Virus record (IMG/VR): IMGVR_UViG_3300028925_009627
Span: 1-21,458 of that record
Source of the DNA: a virus
Reading direction: 5' to 3' (one strand)
DNA: 21,458 nucleotides
A program made the position numbers and the translations under genes. Below the pieces are notes generated by a model that saw only the letters and a list, made by a program, of their open reading frames with translations, had not been told where the DNA came from and made no database searches. Position 1 is the first letter of the stretch. Each line of letters begins with the position of its first letter. Shown piece by piece: positions 1 through 5,346 of this stretch.

Positions 1-36
1 GTCAATAATCCAACCGTACTTTTCGGACATTTCCAT
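1..36 (-). CDS. 5' end of a leftward gene, cut by the window edge
   Basis: Only the first 12 codons are visible, reading MEMSEKYGWIID and still open at base 1. The ATG at 34-36 has a good ribosome binding site (GGGAGA, seven bases upstream), and an earlier out-of-frame ATG at 42-44 stops after 13 codons. Its leader holds a candidate promoter (90-119) and two elements also found upstream of the 6854 operon. Nothing can be said about function from so few residues. Confidence 0.5.
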   Translation of the reverse strand, partial: MEMSEKYGWIID

Positions 37-89
37 CTTGCATTCTCCCGATGGTCTCGGCCCGGCAAGATTGCCAAAGGCTCTAGACC

Positions 90-119
90 AGTGTAGCGGA
101 ACAATCCCAGACCCTGCAA
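90..119 (-). promoter_or_regulatory. Candidate sigma-70-like promoter for the left-edge gene
   Basis: On the minus strand, TTGCAG (114-119) is followed after 18 bases by TACACT (90-95), a moderate -35/-10 pair. It lies just downstream of the terminator at 118-147 and upstream of the ribosome binding site of the left-edge gene. The spacer holds a 14-mer (96-109) that recurs with two mismatches at 6884-6897. Assignment is by eye only. Confidence 0.4.
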
Positions 120-147
120 ACAAAAAACCCCAGCACGAATGCTGAGG
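118..147 (-). terminator. Rho-independent terminator after the DUF932-like gene
   Basis: Read leftwards, CCTCAGCA - TTCG - TGCTGGGG forms an 8-bp stem (one G-T pair) with a stable TTCG tetraloop, followed by six T residues (122-127). It lies 24 bases past the stop codon of the 171-962 gene and insulates it from the left-edge gene. Confidence 0.8.
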
Positions 148-170
148 TTCTTGATGGGGTCGTGGTCGGG

Positions 171-962
171 TTAGGCGTCGAAAGTCCGGCCCCCTATCTG
201 ACGGTCGCCAGCACTGCGCGACACGTGGTCGAAAACCACGGCGGACCTGTGGGCCAGGTCAACGTGGTTGTGCGTTTGGCCGGTGGGTTTGAGGGCGTGC
301 GTGGCGGAGTTGAAAAGCCACCAGAGACCACGGCCATATTGCGTGTGCTCTTCCATCGAGCAATCGTCCCAGTCGTCAATCGCGCGGCCAAGTTGGGAAG
401 GCGAGAACCCGCCGGACCTAAAGATTCCGAGCAAAACGTCGTCGCCCTGGTCGCGCGTCAAAGGGGTCTGAGTGAAGTTGTCAAAGTCCACCGTCAGTTT
501 TTTTGTCGCGGCACCCAGGCCAGCAACCGCGCCCGAGACCATGGAGGGAATGCGCGCGGCAATGTTTGTGGTTTGCTTACTTTTCCAAACACCTAGGTCG
601 CCGTGAAAGCATAGATTGCTACAAACGAGCACGCGCGAACCCACAGTCAAGGCCCTACTAAATGCCTGGTCATGCGAACCCCGAAGTCCGACCAACATGT
701 CGTGTCTTTTAGCAGTCGAACCCTCCGCATCATTCGACACTCGGATAAGGCCAAACATCCGGTTCTCATCTTTCGTGATCGCGTAGTCCTCCTCTAAAAC
801 CTTGAAGCCGCTCTGTTCGATGGCGGCGACGGTGGTATCCGCGAAGGTAAAAAAGGGGACCGGCGCATGCCGTGCGCCCAGGCCTGGCGGCGTTTGCAAG
901 TTCGCCATGTAGTCGCGCGTCACCTTGATGTCGGTCGCGTTGTCATACATTAAAGTGCTCAT
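171..962 (-). CDS. DUF932-like phage/plasmid-type protein
   Basis: This 263-residue protein has the look of the DUF932 (phage/plasmid-like TIGR03299) family. The central stretch has MLVGLRGSHDQAFSRAL followed by RVLVCSNLCFHGD, close to the family pattern of a conserved S-H-D and a V-x-C-S-N. The family is common in phages and plasmids and its biochemical role is not established. The ATG at 960-962 lies ten or so bases after CTGGAGAAC, an acceptable ribosome binding site. It appears to be a single-gene transcript, with a candidate promoter at 1013-1040 and a terminator at 118-147. No membrane segment or signal peptide is visible. The family call rests on motif memory and not on a search. Confidence 0.75.
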   Translation of the reverse strand: MSTLMYDNATDIKVTRDYMANLQTPPGLGARHAPVPFFTFADTTVAAIEQSGFKVLEEDYAITKDENRMFGLIRVSNDAEGSTAKRHDMLVGLRGSHDQAFSRALTVGSRVLVCSNLCFHGDLGVWKSKQTTNIAARIPSMVSGAVAGLGAATKKLTVDFDNFTQTPLTRDQGDDVLLGIFRSGGFSPSQLGRAIDDWDDCSMEEHTQYGRGLWWLFNSATHALKPTGQTHNHVDLAHRSAVVFDHVSRSAGDRQIGGRTFDA

Positions 963-1012
963 CAGGTTCTCCAGTCATCATTGCCACCGGGCCAGTCCCG
1001 GCGTGTAACAGG

Positions 1013-1040
1013 ACTATATAGGACGGGTGGCATAAGGCAA
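1013..1040 (-). promoter_or_regulatory. Candidate promoter of the DUF932-like gene
   Basis: Minus-strand TTGCCT (1035-1040), a 16-base spacer and TATAGT (1013-1018; five of six to the consensus -10). It lies between the terminator of the upstream operon (1056-1089) and the ATG at 962, leaving a leader of roughly 45 bases. Confidence 0.5.
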
Positions 1041-1055
1041 GGCCCTAGGATCAGG

Positions 1056-1089
1056 CAAAGAAAAACCCGGCGCGTTTTACCGCGCCGGG
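1056..1089 (-). terminator. Strong rho-independent terminator ending the small-gene operon
   Basis: Perfect 9-bp GC-rich inverted repeat (1066-1074 and 1081-1089, arms CCCGGCGCG/CGCGCCGGG, six-base loop). Leftwards it is followed by TTTTTCTTTG. It begins 18 bases beyond the stop codon of the 51-residue zinc protein at 1107, so it ends the leftward operon that starts upstream of the terminase-like gene. Confidence 0.9.
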
Positions 1090-1106
1090 CGTAAAGGTCG
1101 GTCGGC

Positions 1107-1262
1107 TTATCGTGCCGCAATTTCCTCGCGCGCGTTTTCGAGAATGTCGCGAAGGGTTGCCGGTCGGTTTACTTCGCCGGTTGAGCGGCACCGGCCGCAT
1201 TGCCTCAGTTCTGGTCGAGTGCGGTAACCGTTCCCATGGCAACTTGGGCAAACGCGCGTCAC
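1107..1262 (-). CDS. Mini zinc-binding protein with DnaJ-type CxxCxGxG motif
   Basis: A 51-residue protein in a different frame from longer spurious ORFs here. It starts VTRVCPSCHGNGYRTR and continues RQCGRCRSTGEV. The pair CPSCHGNG and CGRCRSTG (cysteines at residues 5, 8, 22 and 25) matches the zinc-binding CxxCxGxG repeat of DnaJ central domains, here reduced to one zinc site and followed by a short helical tail. The GTG start overlaps the TGA of the tiny upstream ORF (GTGA), as at other junctions in this operon, and a terminator follows closely. Similar stand-alone mini-DnaJ zinc proteins occur in phages. The partner is unknown, and a J domain is absent. Confidence 0.75.
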   Translation of the reverse strand: MTRVCPSCHGNGYRTRPELRQCGRCRSTGEVNRPATLRDILENAREEIAAR

Positions 1263-1330
1263 TTGTTTTGCTCCAACCAAAACGCCAGTTTTTCAAAAAC
1301 GCGCTCCAACCATTCTTCGAACCAGTTCAC
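1259..1330 (-). CDS. Possible 23-residue peptide between overlapping genes
   Basis: A GTG-started ORF encodes a short amphipathic peptide beginning VNWFEEWLERVFEK, rich in Trp, Phe and Glu/Lys. Its GTG overlaps the TGA of the 111-residue gene upstream, and its own TGA overlaps the GTG of the zinc protein downstream. Both overlaps are of the GTGA type typical of translational coupling. It is either a real micro-peptide or simply a bridge that lets ribosomes re-initiate. No homologue is recognised. Confidence 0.4.
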   Translation of the reverse strand: MNWFEEWLERVFEKLAFWLEQNK

Positions 1331-1662
1331 GCTACACCCCCGGCGCGTTCGGTGGCGGCCCTTTTGGCGGCCTTAAACTTAGCAGCCCTGACGGCGGCGT
1401 CGGCCTTAGCGGTGGCCTCGGCGGCGAAGGCGGCAGCGATCCCGGCGCGTTCGGTGGCGGCGACGGCCTCGGCAACGGCGGCTTCGGCGTTGGTCATTCT
1501 CTCGCGCTGGTAGATTTCCCACTTGGGATGCAACACAAAGTCCATCCCGGTCTGTTCCTCGTAGTATTCGGCCTGCCGCATGGCGTCCTCCCGCGACGTC
1601 GCGAAAATCTCCAGGTGGGCTTGGGTGTCGAACACCCACAGTCGTTCCGGTTTATTTATCAC
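1327..1662 (-). CDS. Hypothetical protein with alanine-rich helical C-terminus
   Basis: A 111-residue protein. The first 55 residues look globular (MINKPERLWVFDTQAHLEIF, then an EDAMRQAEYYEEQTG helix). From about residue 57 it is a long alanine-rich, charged helix (EAAVAEAVAATERAG...) that probably forms a coiled coil. An identical 20-bp direct repeat (1339-1358 and 1441-1460, 34 codons apart) encodes the twice-occurring TERAG and suggests internal duplication. Its start overlaps the stop of the upstream gene by four bases and its stop overlaps the next GTG, so it sits inside a tightly coupled operon. Function unknown. Confidence 0.7.
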   Translation of the reverse strand: MINKPERLWVFDTQAHLEIFATSREDAMRQAEYYEEQTGMDFVLHPKWEIYQRERMTNAEAAVAEAVAATERAGIAAAFAAEATAKADAAVRAAKFKAAKRAATERAGGVA

Positions 1663-1880
1663 GACGCGGGCTCGCTGACCCGAAGGGATTGACTACCCTC
1701 GGCGGCTGTCCAACGATAAGTCACGGGTTCGCTTGTCGGCTCCGCCTCGTACGATAGCGGCGTGGACCACACGCGGAACTTGTCACCGGCACTTCCGAGT
1801 GCCTCGGCTTCGGTCTCGAAAACCTGGCCGTTCTTGCCCCGCTCATTTCCCTTCAAAATAAATATCGGTCGATAGTTCAC
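1659..1880 (-). CDS. Small hypothetical phage protein
   Basis: About 73 residues, beginning VNYRPIFILKGNERGKNGQVF and ending in LRVSEPAS. The chosen start is the GTG at 1878-1880, because GGGAG lies eight bases upstream. In-frame ATGs at 1916 and 1895 would add 12 or 5 residues but have poorer ribosome binding sites. The sequence looks like a small beta-rich domain: alternating hydrophobics, then FETEAEALGSAGDKFRVW. It overlaps the downstream 111-residue gene by four bases. No family is recognised. Confidence 0.65.
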   Translation of the reverse strand: MNYRPIFILKGNERGKNGQVFETEAEALGSAGDKFRVWSTPLSYEAEPTSEPVTYRWTAAEGSQSLRVSEPAS

Positions 1881-1922
1881 GTTTGGTACTCCCATGTGAT
1901 GTGAGGTTAATCCCATAGCGAG

Positions 1923-2423
1923 TTACGGCGGGCAGGTCAACTCTAGAAACTCTTCCCACTGGTACGGCTCTTCAAAAACAGCCAAAGGCGCCACGGCTGC
2001 AAAGCCATCCATACGAAGATCAACAGCGTCGGCACCGTCAAAAACACTAATAGCCAGGCTGCGATCCCGAAGCACAACGAAGCAAGGAGCACCGGCATGG
2101 CGAGAAAGCCACGCACACTGATGAGGTGATAACGCCAGCTTCGTTGCGCCGTCGCGCAAGACTTTAAGTTCGAGGAACGAAAACCGGCCGCTCTCCGCGC
2201 AGAGTAAGACGTCGGGGACGCCCGGTATCGCCCAGCTTTCGAGCCGCGTCGTTTCAATCCGGCGCCCGGACTTCTGTATCCCCTGACGTATCAGGTTCCA
2301 CAGCCCCGACTCGCGGTTTGCGGACCCGCTTGGCACTTTGTTTTTTGACTTTTCCTGATTTTGGAGTGACGTCAATAATTGGTCGAACTGGCTCGAAGCT
2401 GGATCTGATTCTCTCGAGTTCAT
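1923..2423 (-). CDS. VRR-NUC-like PD-(D/E)xK nuclease
   Basis: Nuclease-like protein of 166 residues from the ATG at 2423, or 137 from the GTG at 2336. The core reads WAIPGVPDVLL (residues 64-74), FLELKV (83-88), then LSPHQCAWL (98-106). A PGxPD aspartate (D71), an E-x-K pair (E85, K87) and a following S-P-H-Q-W helix are the hallmarks of VRR-NUC and related phage nucleases of the PD-(D/E)xK fold, which cut structured or branched DNA. The role could be junction resolution or DNA processing in replication or packaging. The start is uncertain: the ATG places the first 57 codons inside the upstream terminase-like gene in another frame, whereas the GTG still overlaps by about 83 bases. The conserved domain begins near residue 40. 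Confidence 0.8.
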   Translation of the reverse strand: MNSRESDPASSQFDQLLTSLQNQEKSKNKVPSGSANRESGLWNLIRQGIQKSGRRIETTRLESWAIPGVPDVLLCAESGRFSFLELKVLRDGATKLALSPHQCAWLSRHAGAPCFVVLRDRSLAISVFDGADAVDLRMDGFAAVAPLAVFEEPYQWEEFLELTCPP

Positions 2424-2889
2424 CCTCTACGGCCTCTCGCGACATGGAATCGATTGAGCCTGTCCGCACTTCGCTTTTCGACACGTAAATGTCGCCCTGC
2501 GCCTGGCCCCTGCGGTACTCGGCCATCACGGCCGCACTGTAAGCACCTGCACCCATAGCAGCGTCTCGAATCTTTTGAAGATCGCGGACATGCTTCTTGT
2601 AGCCGACTCCATACATTTCGTCGAGTTCCTCGCGGTACTCTTGTATCTTGGCTACCACATGGGGGCACATGCGTTGGTTGGTCATTTCGCTGGCACGAAC
2701 GTGAGCCGAACCAACAGGATAGCCCGCCCGGATTGCTGCTTCACGTAGCGTTATTAAGCCGTCGTTCGAAACCAGTTCTTTCACGAATTTCTCCTGACGT
2801 CGCGTCAACTTCCGCGCGGCTCGTCGGGCTTCTTTCTCGGCATCGTCCGGTATTACCGCAACTTGCGCCTTCTGTTTCTTCTTTGTCAT
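2254..2889 (-). CDS. Terminase small subunit-like DNA-packaging protein
   Basis: This 211-residue protein opens with a basic stretch, then LTRRQEKFVKELVSNDGLI and LREAAIRAGYPVGSAHVRAS. This is the N-terminal HTH pattern of small terminases: a 'T-x-K-Q-x-x-F' helix, then 'A-A-x-x-A-G-Y' and a recognition helix. A helical middle (VVAKIQEYREELDEMYG) fits the oligomerisation region, and the C-terminus is Lys/Arg-rich and then acidic. Small terminases bind the packaging site and hand DNA to the large subunit, which is not in this window. An AT-rich intergenic region with seven GTCCCAC copies lies directly upstream and could be its binding site. The C-terminal 28 or more codons also encode the start of the nuclease in another frame. 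Confidence 0.75.
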   Translation of the reverse strand: MTKKKQKAQVAVIPDDAEKEARRAARKLTRRQEKFVKELVSNDGLITLREAAIRAGYPVGSAHVRASEMTNQRMCPHVVAKIQEYREELDEMYGVGYKKHVRDLQKIRDAAMGAGAYSAAVMAEYRRGQAQGDIYVSKSEVRTGSIDSMSREAVEDELERIRSSFEPVRPIIDVTPKSGKVKKQSAKRVRKPRVGAVEPDTSGDTEVRAPD

Positions 2890-2911
2890 CTCAGCCTCGA
2901 TTTCCCTTTAA

Positions 2912-2929
2912 TTTCAACGCTGTACCACC
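2912..2929 (+). repeat. Direct repeat copy 1 (TTTCAACGCTGTaCCACC)
   Basis: An 18-base element that recurs at 3015-3032 with a single difference (A to C). Each copy is joined to GTCCCAC motifs, so the unit looks like a duplicated protein-binding site. It lies directly upstream of the terminase-like gene. Confidence 0.7.
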
Positions 2930-3014
2930 GTCCCACTCCGAACACGGGACACCATGCCAAATCGGACGTGTTTGAGGTCCCAAAACAGGCCTCAAAAGGC
3001 ACTTTTCTCTTTAC

Positions 3015-3032
3015 TTTCAACGCTGTCCCACC
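3015..3032 (+). repeat. Direct repeat copy 2 (TTTCAACGCTGTcCCACC)
   Basis: Second copy of the 18-base element at 2912-2929, 103 bases away. It overlaps the second GTCCCAC copy. Confidence 0.7.
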
Positions 3033-3084
3033 ACTGTCCCACCACTTGACATTAGGTTCGTACTCGTCTTGTTCCATTTTGGCA

Positions 3085-3104
3085 GTAAACTACAGTTAGT
3101 TTAC
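3085..3104. promoter_or_regulatory. Perfect 8-bp dyad, possible operator
   Basis: GTAAACTA - CAGT - TAGTTTAC is a perfect inverted repeat with a four-base spacer in the AT-rich region upstream of the terminase-like gene. The size and symmetry suit a dimeric repressor or initiator. No U-tract follows, so it is not a terminator. Confidence 0.5.
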
Positions 3105-3372
3105 ACTAAAAGCGCTCAATTATAACTGTTTTATACTGTCTTTTGCCGTCCCACCTCTCCTTCCCATATAGTCCGGTGGGACGGTTGCCGTGACAGCTAG
3201 AAGTGCAAAAAACCTATATAGAATATGTAGTTACTTATGGGTGTCCCACTGTCCCACCAATCCCGCTAAATAACTGGAGATTTTATTTTTTTTTAAATAC
3301 GGAATTTAGTACTATAGGGGGACAACAACTTAGGAAAGCCGTGGGCCGTGGTTCTTGTTACGTGATTATTTC

Positions 3373-3849
3373 TTAGAACCCGTCGATTTTCGCTTCATCA
3401 TGTCCGGGCACCGTGTGGTGCTCCTCGACAACCCAGTCGGTCATCATGTCGAGCTTGAAGGCGTCGAGTTCACCTGACGTTGCTGTGTCTACATGGTCCC
3501 TGATCGCATCCCAGTCGAGGTTCCCTGCTTTGTCGATGGTTTTGGCAATCGACCTTGCCATAGCTTTGGTTATTTTCACTCCGACCCCCATCTTCTCGTA
3601 GACCTCGACCATTTCGAGCACTTCGTTCCAGTCGTAACAAATGGGTCCGTTTACTTCGATGCCTTCCGGTGGGTACACCGCATAGTCGATGTCCCGACCT
3701 ATCCGGCACGTCTCAATTTCGGCACCGATCTTTTTGGCAATCCGCTTGGCCTTTGCTCTGGCTGTCGCGTAGATATCTTTTTTCTTTGTCTTCGGCTTGG
3801 AAATTCCAAGCGCCTCACCTAGCAGTGAGTTGAATAATGACTTTGTCAT
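3373..3849 (-). CDS. Hypothetical phage protein, 158 aa
   Basis: The chosen ATG (3847-3849) has a strong ribosome binding site (CGGGAGAC), whereas the in-frame codon nine residues earlier does not. The N-terminus is MTKSLFNSLLGEALGISKPK, then a Lys/Ala-rich helix (ATARAKAKRIAKKIG), a more globular middle (DIDYAVYPPEGIEVNG) and an acidic C-terminus (DMMTDWVVEEHHTVPGHD). The Lys-rich helix could bind nucleic acid. The ATG overlaps the TGA of the small candidate ORF upstream (ATGA). It is the last gene of the leftward operon that begins at 6854. No family is recognised. Confidence 0.7.
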   Translation of the reverse strand: MTKSLFNSLLGEALGISKPKTKKKDIYATARAKAKRIAKKIGAEIETCRIGRDIDYAVYPPEGIEVNGPICYDWNEVLEMVEVYEKMGVGVKITKAMARSIAKTIDKAGNLDWDAIRDHVDTATSGELDAFKLDMMTDWVVEEHHTVPGHDEAKIDGF

Positions 3850-4004
3850 GGACGTCTCCCGATATTGGAGGCCCACGACTCACCTAAGTCGTGTTGTAGT
3901 GCCGCATCGAGGGCGGCCGACGTATTCACAATGGCAAAGAGCAGGTGGAAGATTGCTCGATCTTCTCTTGATGCCAGACTATCAGACCAATCCCATAAAG
4001 TCAA
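3846..4004 (-). CDS. Candidate small ORF with weak TTG start, 52 aa
   Basis: Reading leftwards from TTG at 4002-4004 gives LTLWDWSDSLASREDRAIFH, then LLFAIVNTSAALDAALQHDL and GESWASNIGRRP. The composition is protein-like (mixed amphipathic helix), and the TGA overlaps the ATG of the next gene (ATGA), as elsewhere in this operon. Against it, there is no ATG or GTG and only a weak ribosome binding site (GGATAAG). It could also be the tail of a decayed longer gene interrupted by the DnaA-box segment. Confidence 0.35.
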   Translation of the reverse strand: MTLWDWSDSLASREDRAIFHLLFAIVNTSAALDAALQHDLGESWASNIGRRP

Positions 4005-4078
4005 CCTACTTATCCACAGGTTAAGAAGATTTCTGGGGATAACTTTTAGAAAGTTGGGGATAAGTCTGGTACAACAAC
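4005..4078. other. Cluster of DnaA boxes, candidate phage origin
   Basis: A perfect DnaA box TTATCCACA lies at 4010-4018 on the plus strand. Two one-mismatch boxes, TTATCCCCA, lie on the minus strand at 4034-4042 and 4055-4063. The start-to-start spacings of 24 and 21 bases are close to two helical turns. A palindrome AACTTT-TAG-AAAGTT (4041-4055) joins the two minus-strand boxes. The segment is AT-rich and sits between two genes of one operon. Host DnaA binding here could serve replication initiation or regulation. Confidence 0.5.
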
Positions 4079-4330
4079 TTAGTCGGTCTCGTCTATCGCC
4101 CATCCGCCGTGGTTGTCGTCACCGTCGGTGATCCTTCGCTCGTCGGCATCGACCTTCACGGCGCCAGCACCGTGGGCCGACCACGCCGAAATTTTCCGCC
4201 TCTGAGCCGCAAGCGCCGCCAAGTCTGTCTCGGCACCGCAGTCGCACCGAGCGGTAATCATTCCGGTCTCCTCGTCGTACCGCGACAGGGACGTGTAGAT
4301 GTGTTCGTGCTTCCGCGTTTTCGGGGGCAT
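4079..4330 (-). CDS. Small hypothetical protein with a CxC motif, 83 aa
   Basis: Begins MPPKTRKHEHIYTSLSRYDE, then ITARCDCGAETDLAALAAQR and an acidic end (DGDDNHGGWAIDETD). The single C-D-C pair with upstream histidines (H8, H10) could hold a metal, but this is weak. Its ATG overlaps the TGA of the 168-residue gene by one base (TGATG), so the pair is translationally coupled. No family is recognised. Confidence 0.65.
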   Translation of the reverse strand: MPPKTRKHEHIYTSLSRYDEETGMITARCDCGAETDLAALAAQRRKISAWSAHGAGAVKVDADERRITDGDDNHGGWAIDETD

Positions 4331-4836
4331 CAGTTCTCTTCTCTTGTAAGAGGGGGGATAAGCCCTGCGGTGGGCGAGGAAGCGATGGCGTGCAAAGCGC
4401 CCAGCAAGAACGCAGCGTCGAAGGCGCTCTCACCCCTAGTGTAGGTCCTAACCTTGTGGCCGTTAGTGCCCATCGCGTTAGCGAGGTCCTGGGGCCGCCA
4501 GTGGTTGCGGTCAAGGAGCCACCTAAGCACCTCCCCCGCCTCTTTTTTGTCGCCTAAGTTCTTCTTGATCCAACGATCTTGGCCTAGGTTCGACCCCAAT
4601 GCCGCGTGCGCCAAGTCGTCCACGGTGAAAGTTACTCCCAGGCCGTCTAGCGCGTGGAAGTTAATCAACTTCGAGACTATCGCATCGGTCCGCATCATCT
4701 CATTTTTAGCCGCTTCACCTCTGGTAGCCGCTTGCATTGCCGCTACTCCGGTAGGGAGGTCTATCCCGGCGGCCGCAATTTTTTGGAACGCCTCTAACCC
4801 AATGCGGTACGCCGTGTTCCAGTGGCTTCGGTCCAT
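4330..4836 (-). CDS. Hypothetical phage protein, 168 aa
   Basis: Begins MDRSHWNTAYRIGLEAFQKI and is largely helical. A middle segment (FTVDDLAHAALGSNLGQDRW) and DKKEAGEVLRWLLDRNHWRP look like two winged-helix or HTH-type repeats, followed by DLANAMGTNGHKVRTY, which could be another DNA-recognition helix. A DNA-binding role is therefore possible but not shown. The ATG follows GGGAGAG by six bases. It lies downstream of the cell-wall hydrolase gene with a 33-base gap and overlaps the next gene by one base. Confidence 0.7.
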   Translation of the reverse strand: MDRSHWNTAYRIGLEAFQKIAAAGIDLPTGVAAMQAATRGEAAKNEMMRTDAIVSKLINFHALDGLGVTFTVDDLAHAALGSNLGQDRWIKKNLGDKKEAGEVLRWLLDRNHWRPQDLANAMGTNGHKVRTYTRGESAFDAAFLLGALHAIASSPTAGLIPPLTREEN

Positions 4837-4869
4837 CAGTTCTCTCCCGGTTTTCCAGCGCGCGGATTG

Positions 4870-5346
4870 CTATCGCTGTACATAAAATATGTGGTCGCCC
4901 ACCGTTTGCAGTCGTTCCATGTCCTTGGCCCATGAGGGCTGGACCGTGGTCGCGTGGTAGTGCGTCGCGCCCCCTATGCCCACCAGTTCGACGCGGCTTT
5001 CCAGAAGCAGTTCCGCCAGACCTTGGGCCGCGTTCCATGCTTCGCTCTCAATTTTCCCCGGCAGCGGCCGCTCTGACTTACCGTCGCAGTAGAATGAGAA
5101 TTGACATGCCCCCGGTATTATCTTGCCGCCCCGTCTTTTCGCTTGTCGGACTACACCGCACACCGTTCGTGGATAGCGCTCGTCCTTGACCCTGTTTTGT
5201 ATGACGACGGCCACGGCGATGCGGCCTTTGAGACTTTGGTTCCGCGCCTCGAAGTAGATCGCCTCCGCCAGGCATTGTTGCTCGTTTGCCTCTGCCGCCA
5301 TGGGCGCCAACAGGCCACCGAGCAACAATGCGGCGGCTAACTTCAC
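4870..5346 (-). CDS. SleB/CwlJ-type cell-wall hydrolase with signal peptide
   Basis: A secreted peptidoglycan hydrolase of the Hydrolase_2 (SleB) family. From the GTG at 5344-5346 the protein starts with a textbook signal peptide (KLAAALLLGGLLAPMAAEA, cleavage expected after residue 20). The domain follows at once: CLAEAIYFEARNQSLKGRIA with the family's conserved glutamates, then VVIQNRVKDERYPRTVCGVV, CQFSFYCDG, and GATHYHATTVQPSWA near the end. SleB enzymes cleave glycan strands. In a phage this would act as endolysin or cell-wall opener and be exported by the host Sec system. The GTG overlaps the TGA of the upstream gene (GTGA). An in-frame ATG at 5388 adds a poorer N-terminus. Confidence 0.9.
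   Translation of the reverse strand: MKLAAALLLGGLLAPMAAEANEQQCLAEAIYFEARNQSLKGRIAVAVVIQNRVKDERYPRTVCGVVRQAKRRGGKIIPGACQFSFYCDGKSERPLPGKIESEAWNAAQGLAELLLESRVELVGIGGATHYHATTVQPSWAKDMERLQTVGDHIFYVQR

Larger units (their letters stand above)
2930..3257. repeat. Seven scattered copies of GTCCCAC (iteron-like)
   Basis: Copies are at 2930-2936, 3025-3031, 3036-3042, 3148-3154, 3243-3249 and 3251-3257 on the plus strand and 3176-3182 on the minus strand. Several extend to GTCCCACCA. Pairs are spaced 11 and 8 bases apart (start to start). A given 7-mer would be expected far less than once in this length, so the cluster is unlikely to be chance. Confidence 0.75.
2890..3372. other. AT-rich intergenic region with repeats: candidate packaging site or origin
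   Basis: About 480 bases with no convincing gene. The segment is visibly more AT-rich than its surroundings, with a run of T residues near 3281-3295. It contains seven copies of GTCCCAC, an 18-bp near-perfect direct repeat, a perfect 8-bp dyad (3085-3104) and a string resembling the core of a T7 RNA polymerase promoter (3311-3322). Its position immediately before a small-terminase gene makes a packaging site plausible; iteron-type replication control is the alternative. Confidence 0.55.

Noticed and set aside
1943-2257. Hydrophobic leftward frame that looks like a membrane protein
   Set aside because: It is a second frame of the nuclease gene, whose PGVPD and ELK motifs and neat ending support the other frame. 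No start signal is present.
3046-3074. Plus-strand TTGACA in the AT-rich region as a promoter
   Set aside because: No acceptable -10 box at 16-18 bases and no rightward gene downstream.
2886-3077. 63-codon leftward ORF ending in an ATGA overlap with the terminase-like gene
   Set aside because: The overlap is tempting, but there is no ribosome binding site. The frame runs through the two DNA direct repeats in different phases, so it is better explained as non-coding repeat DNA.
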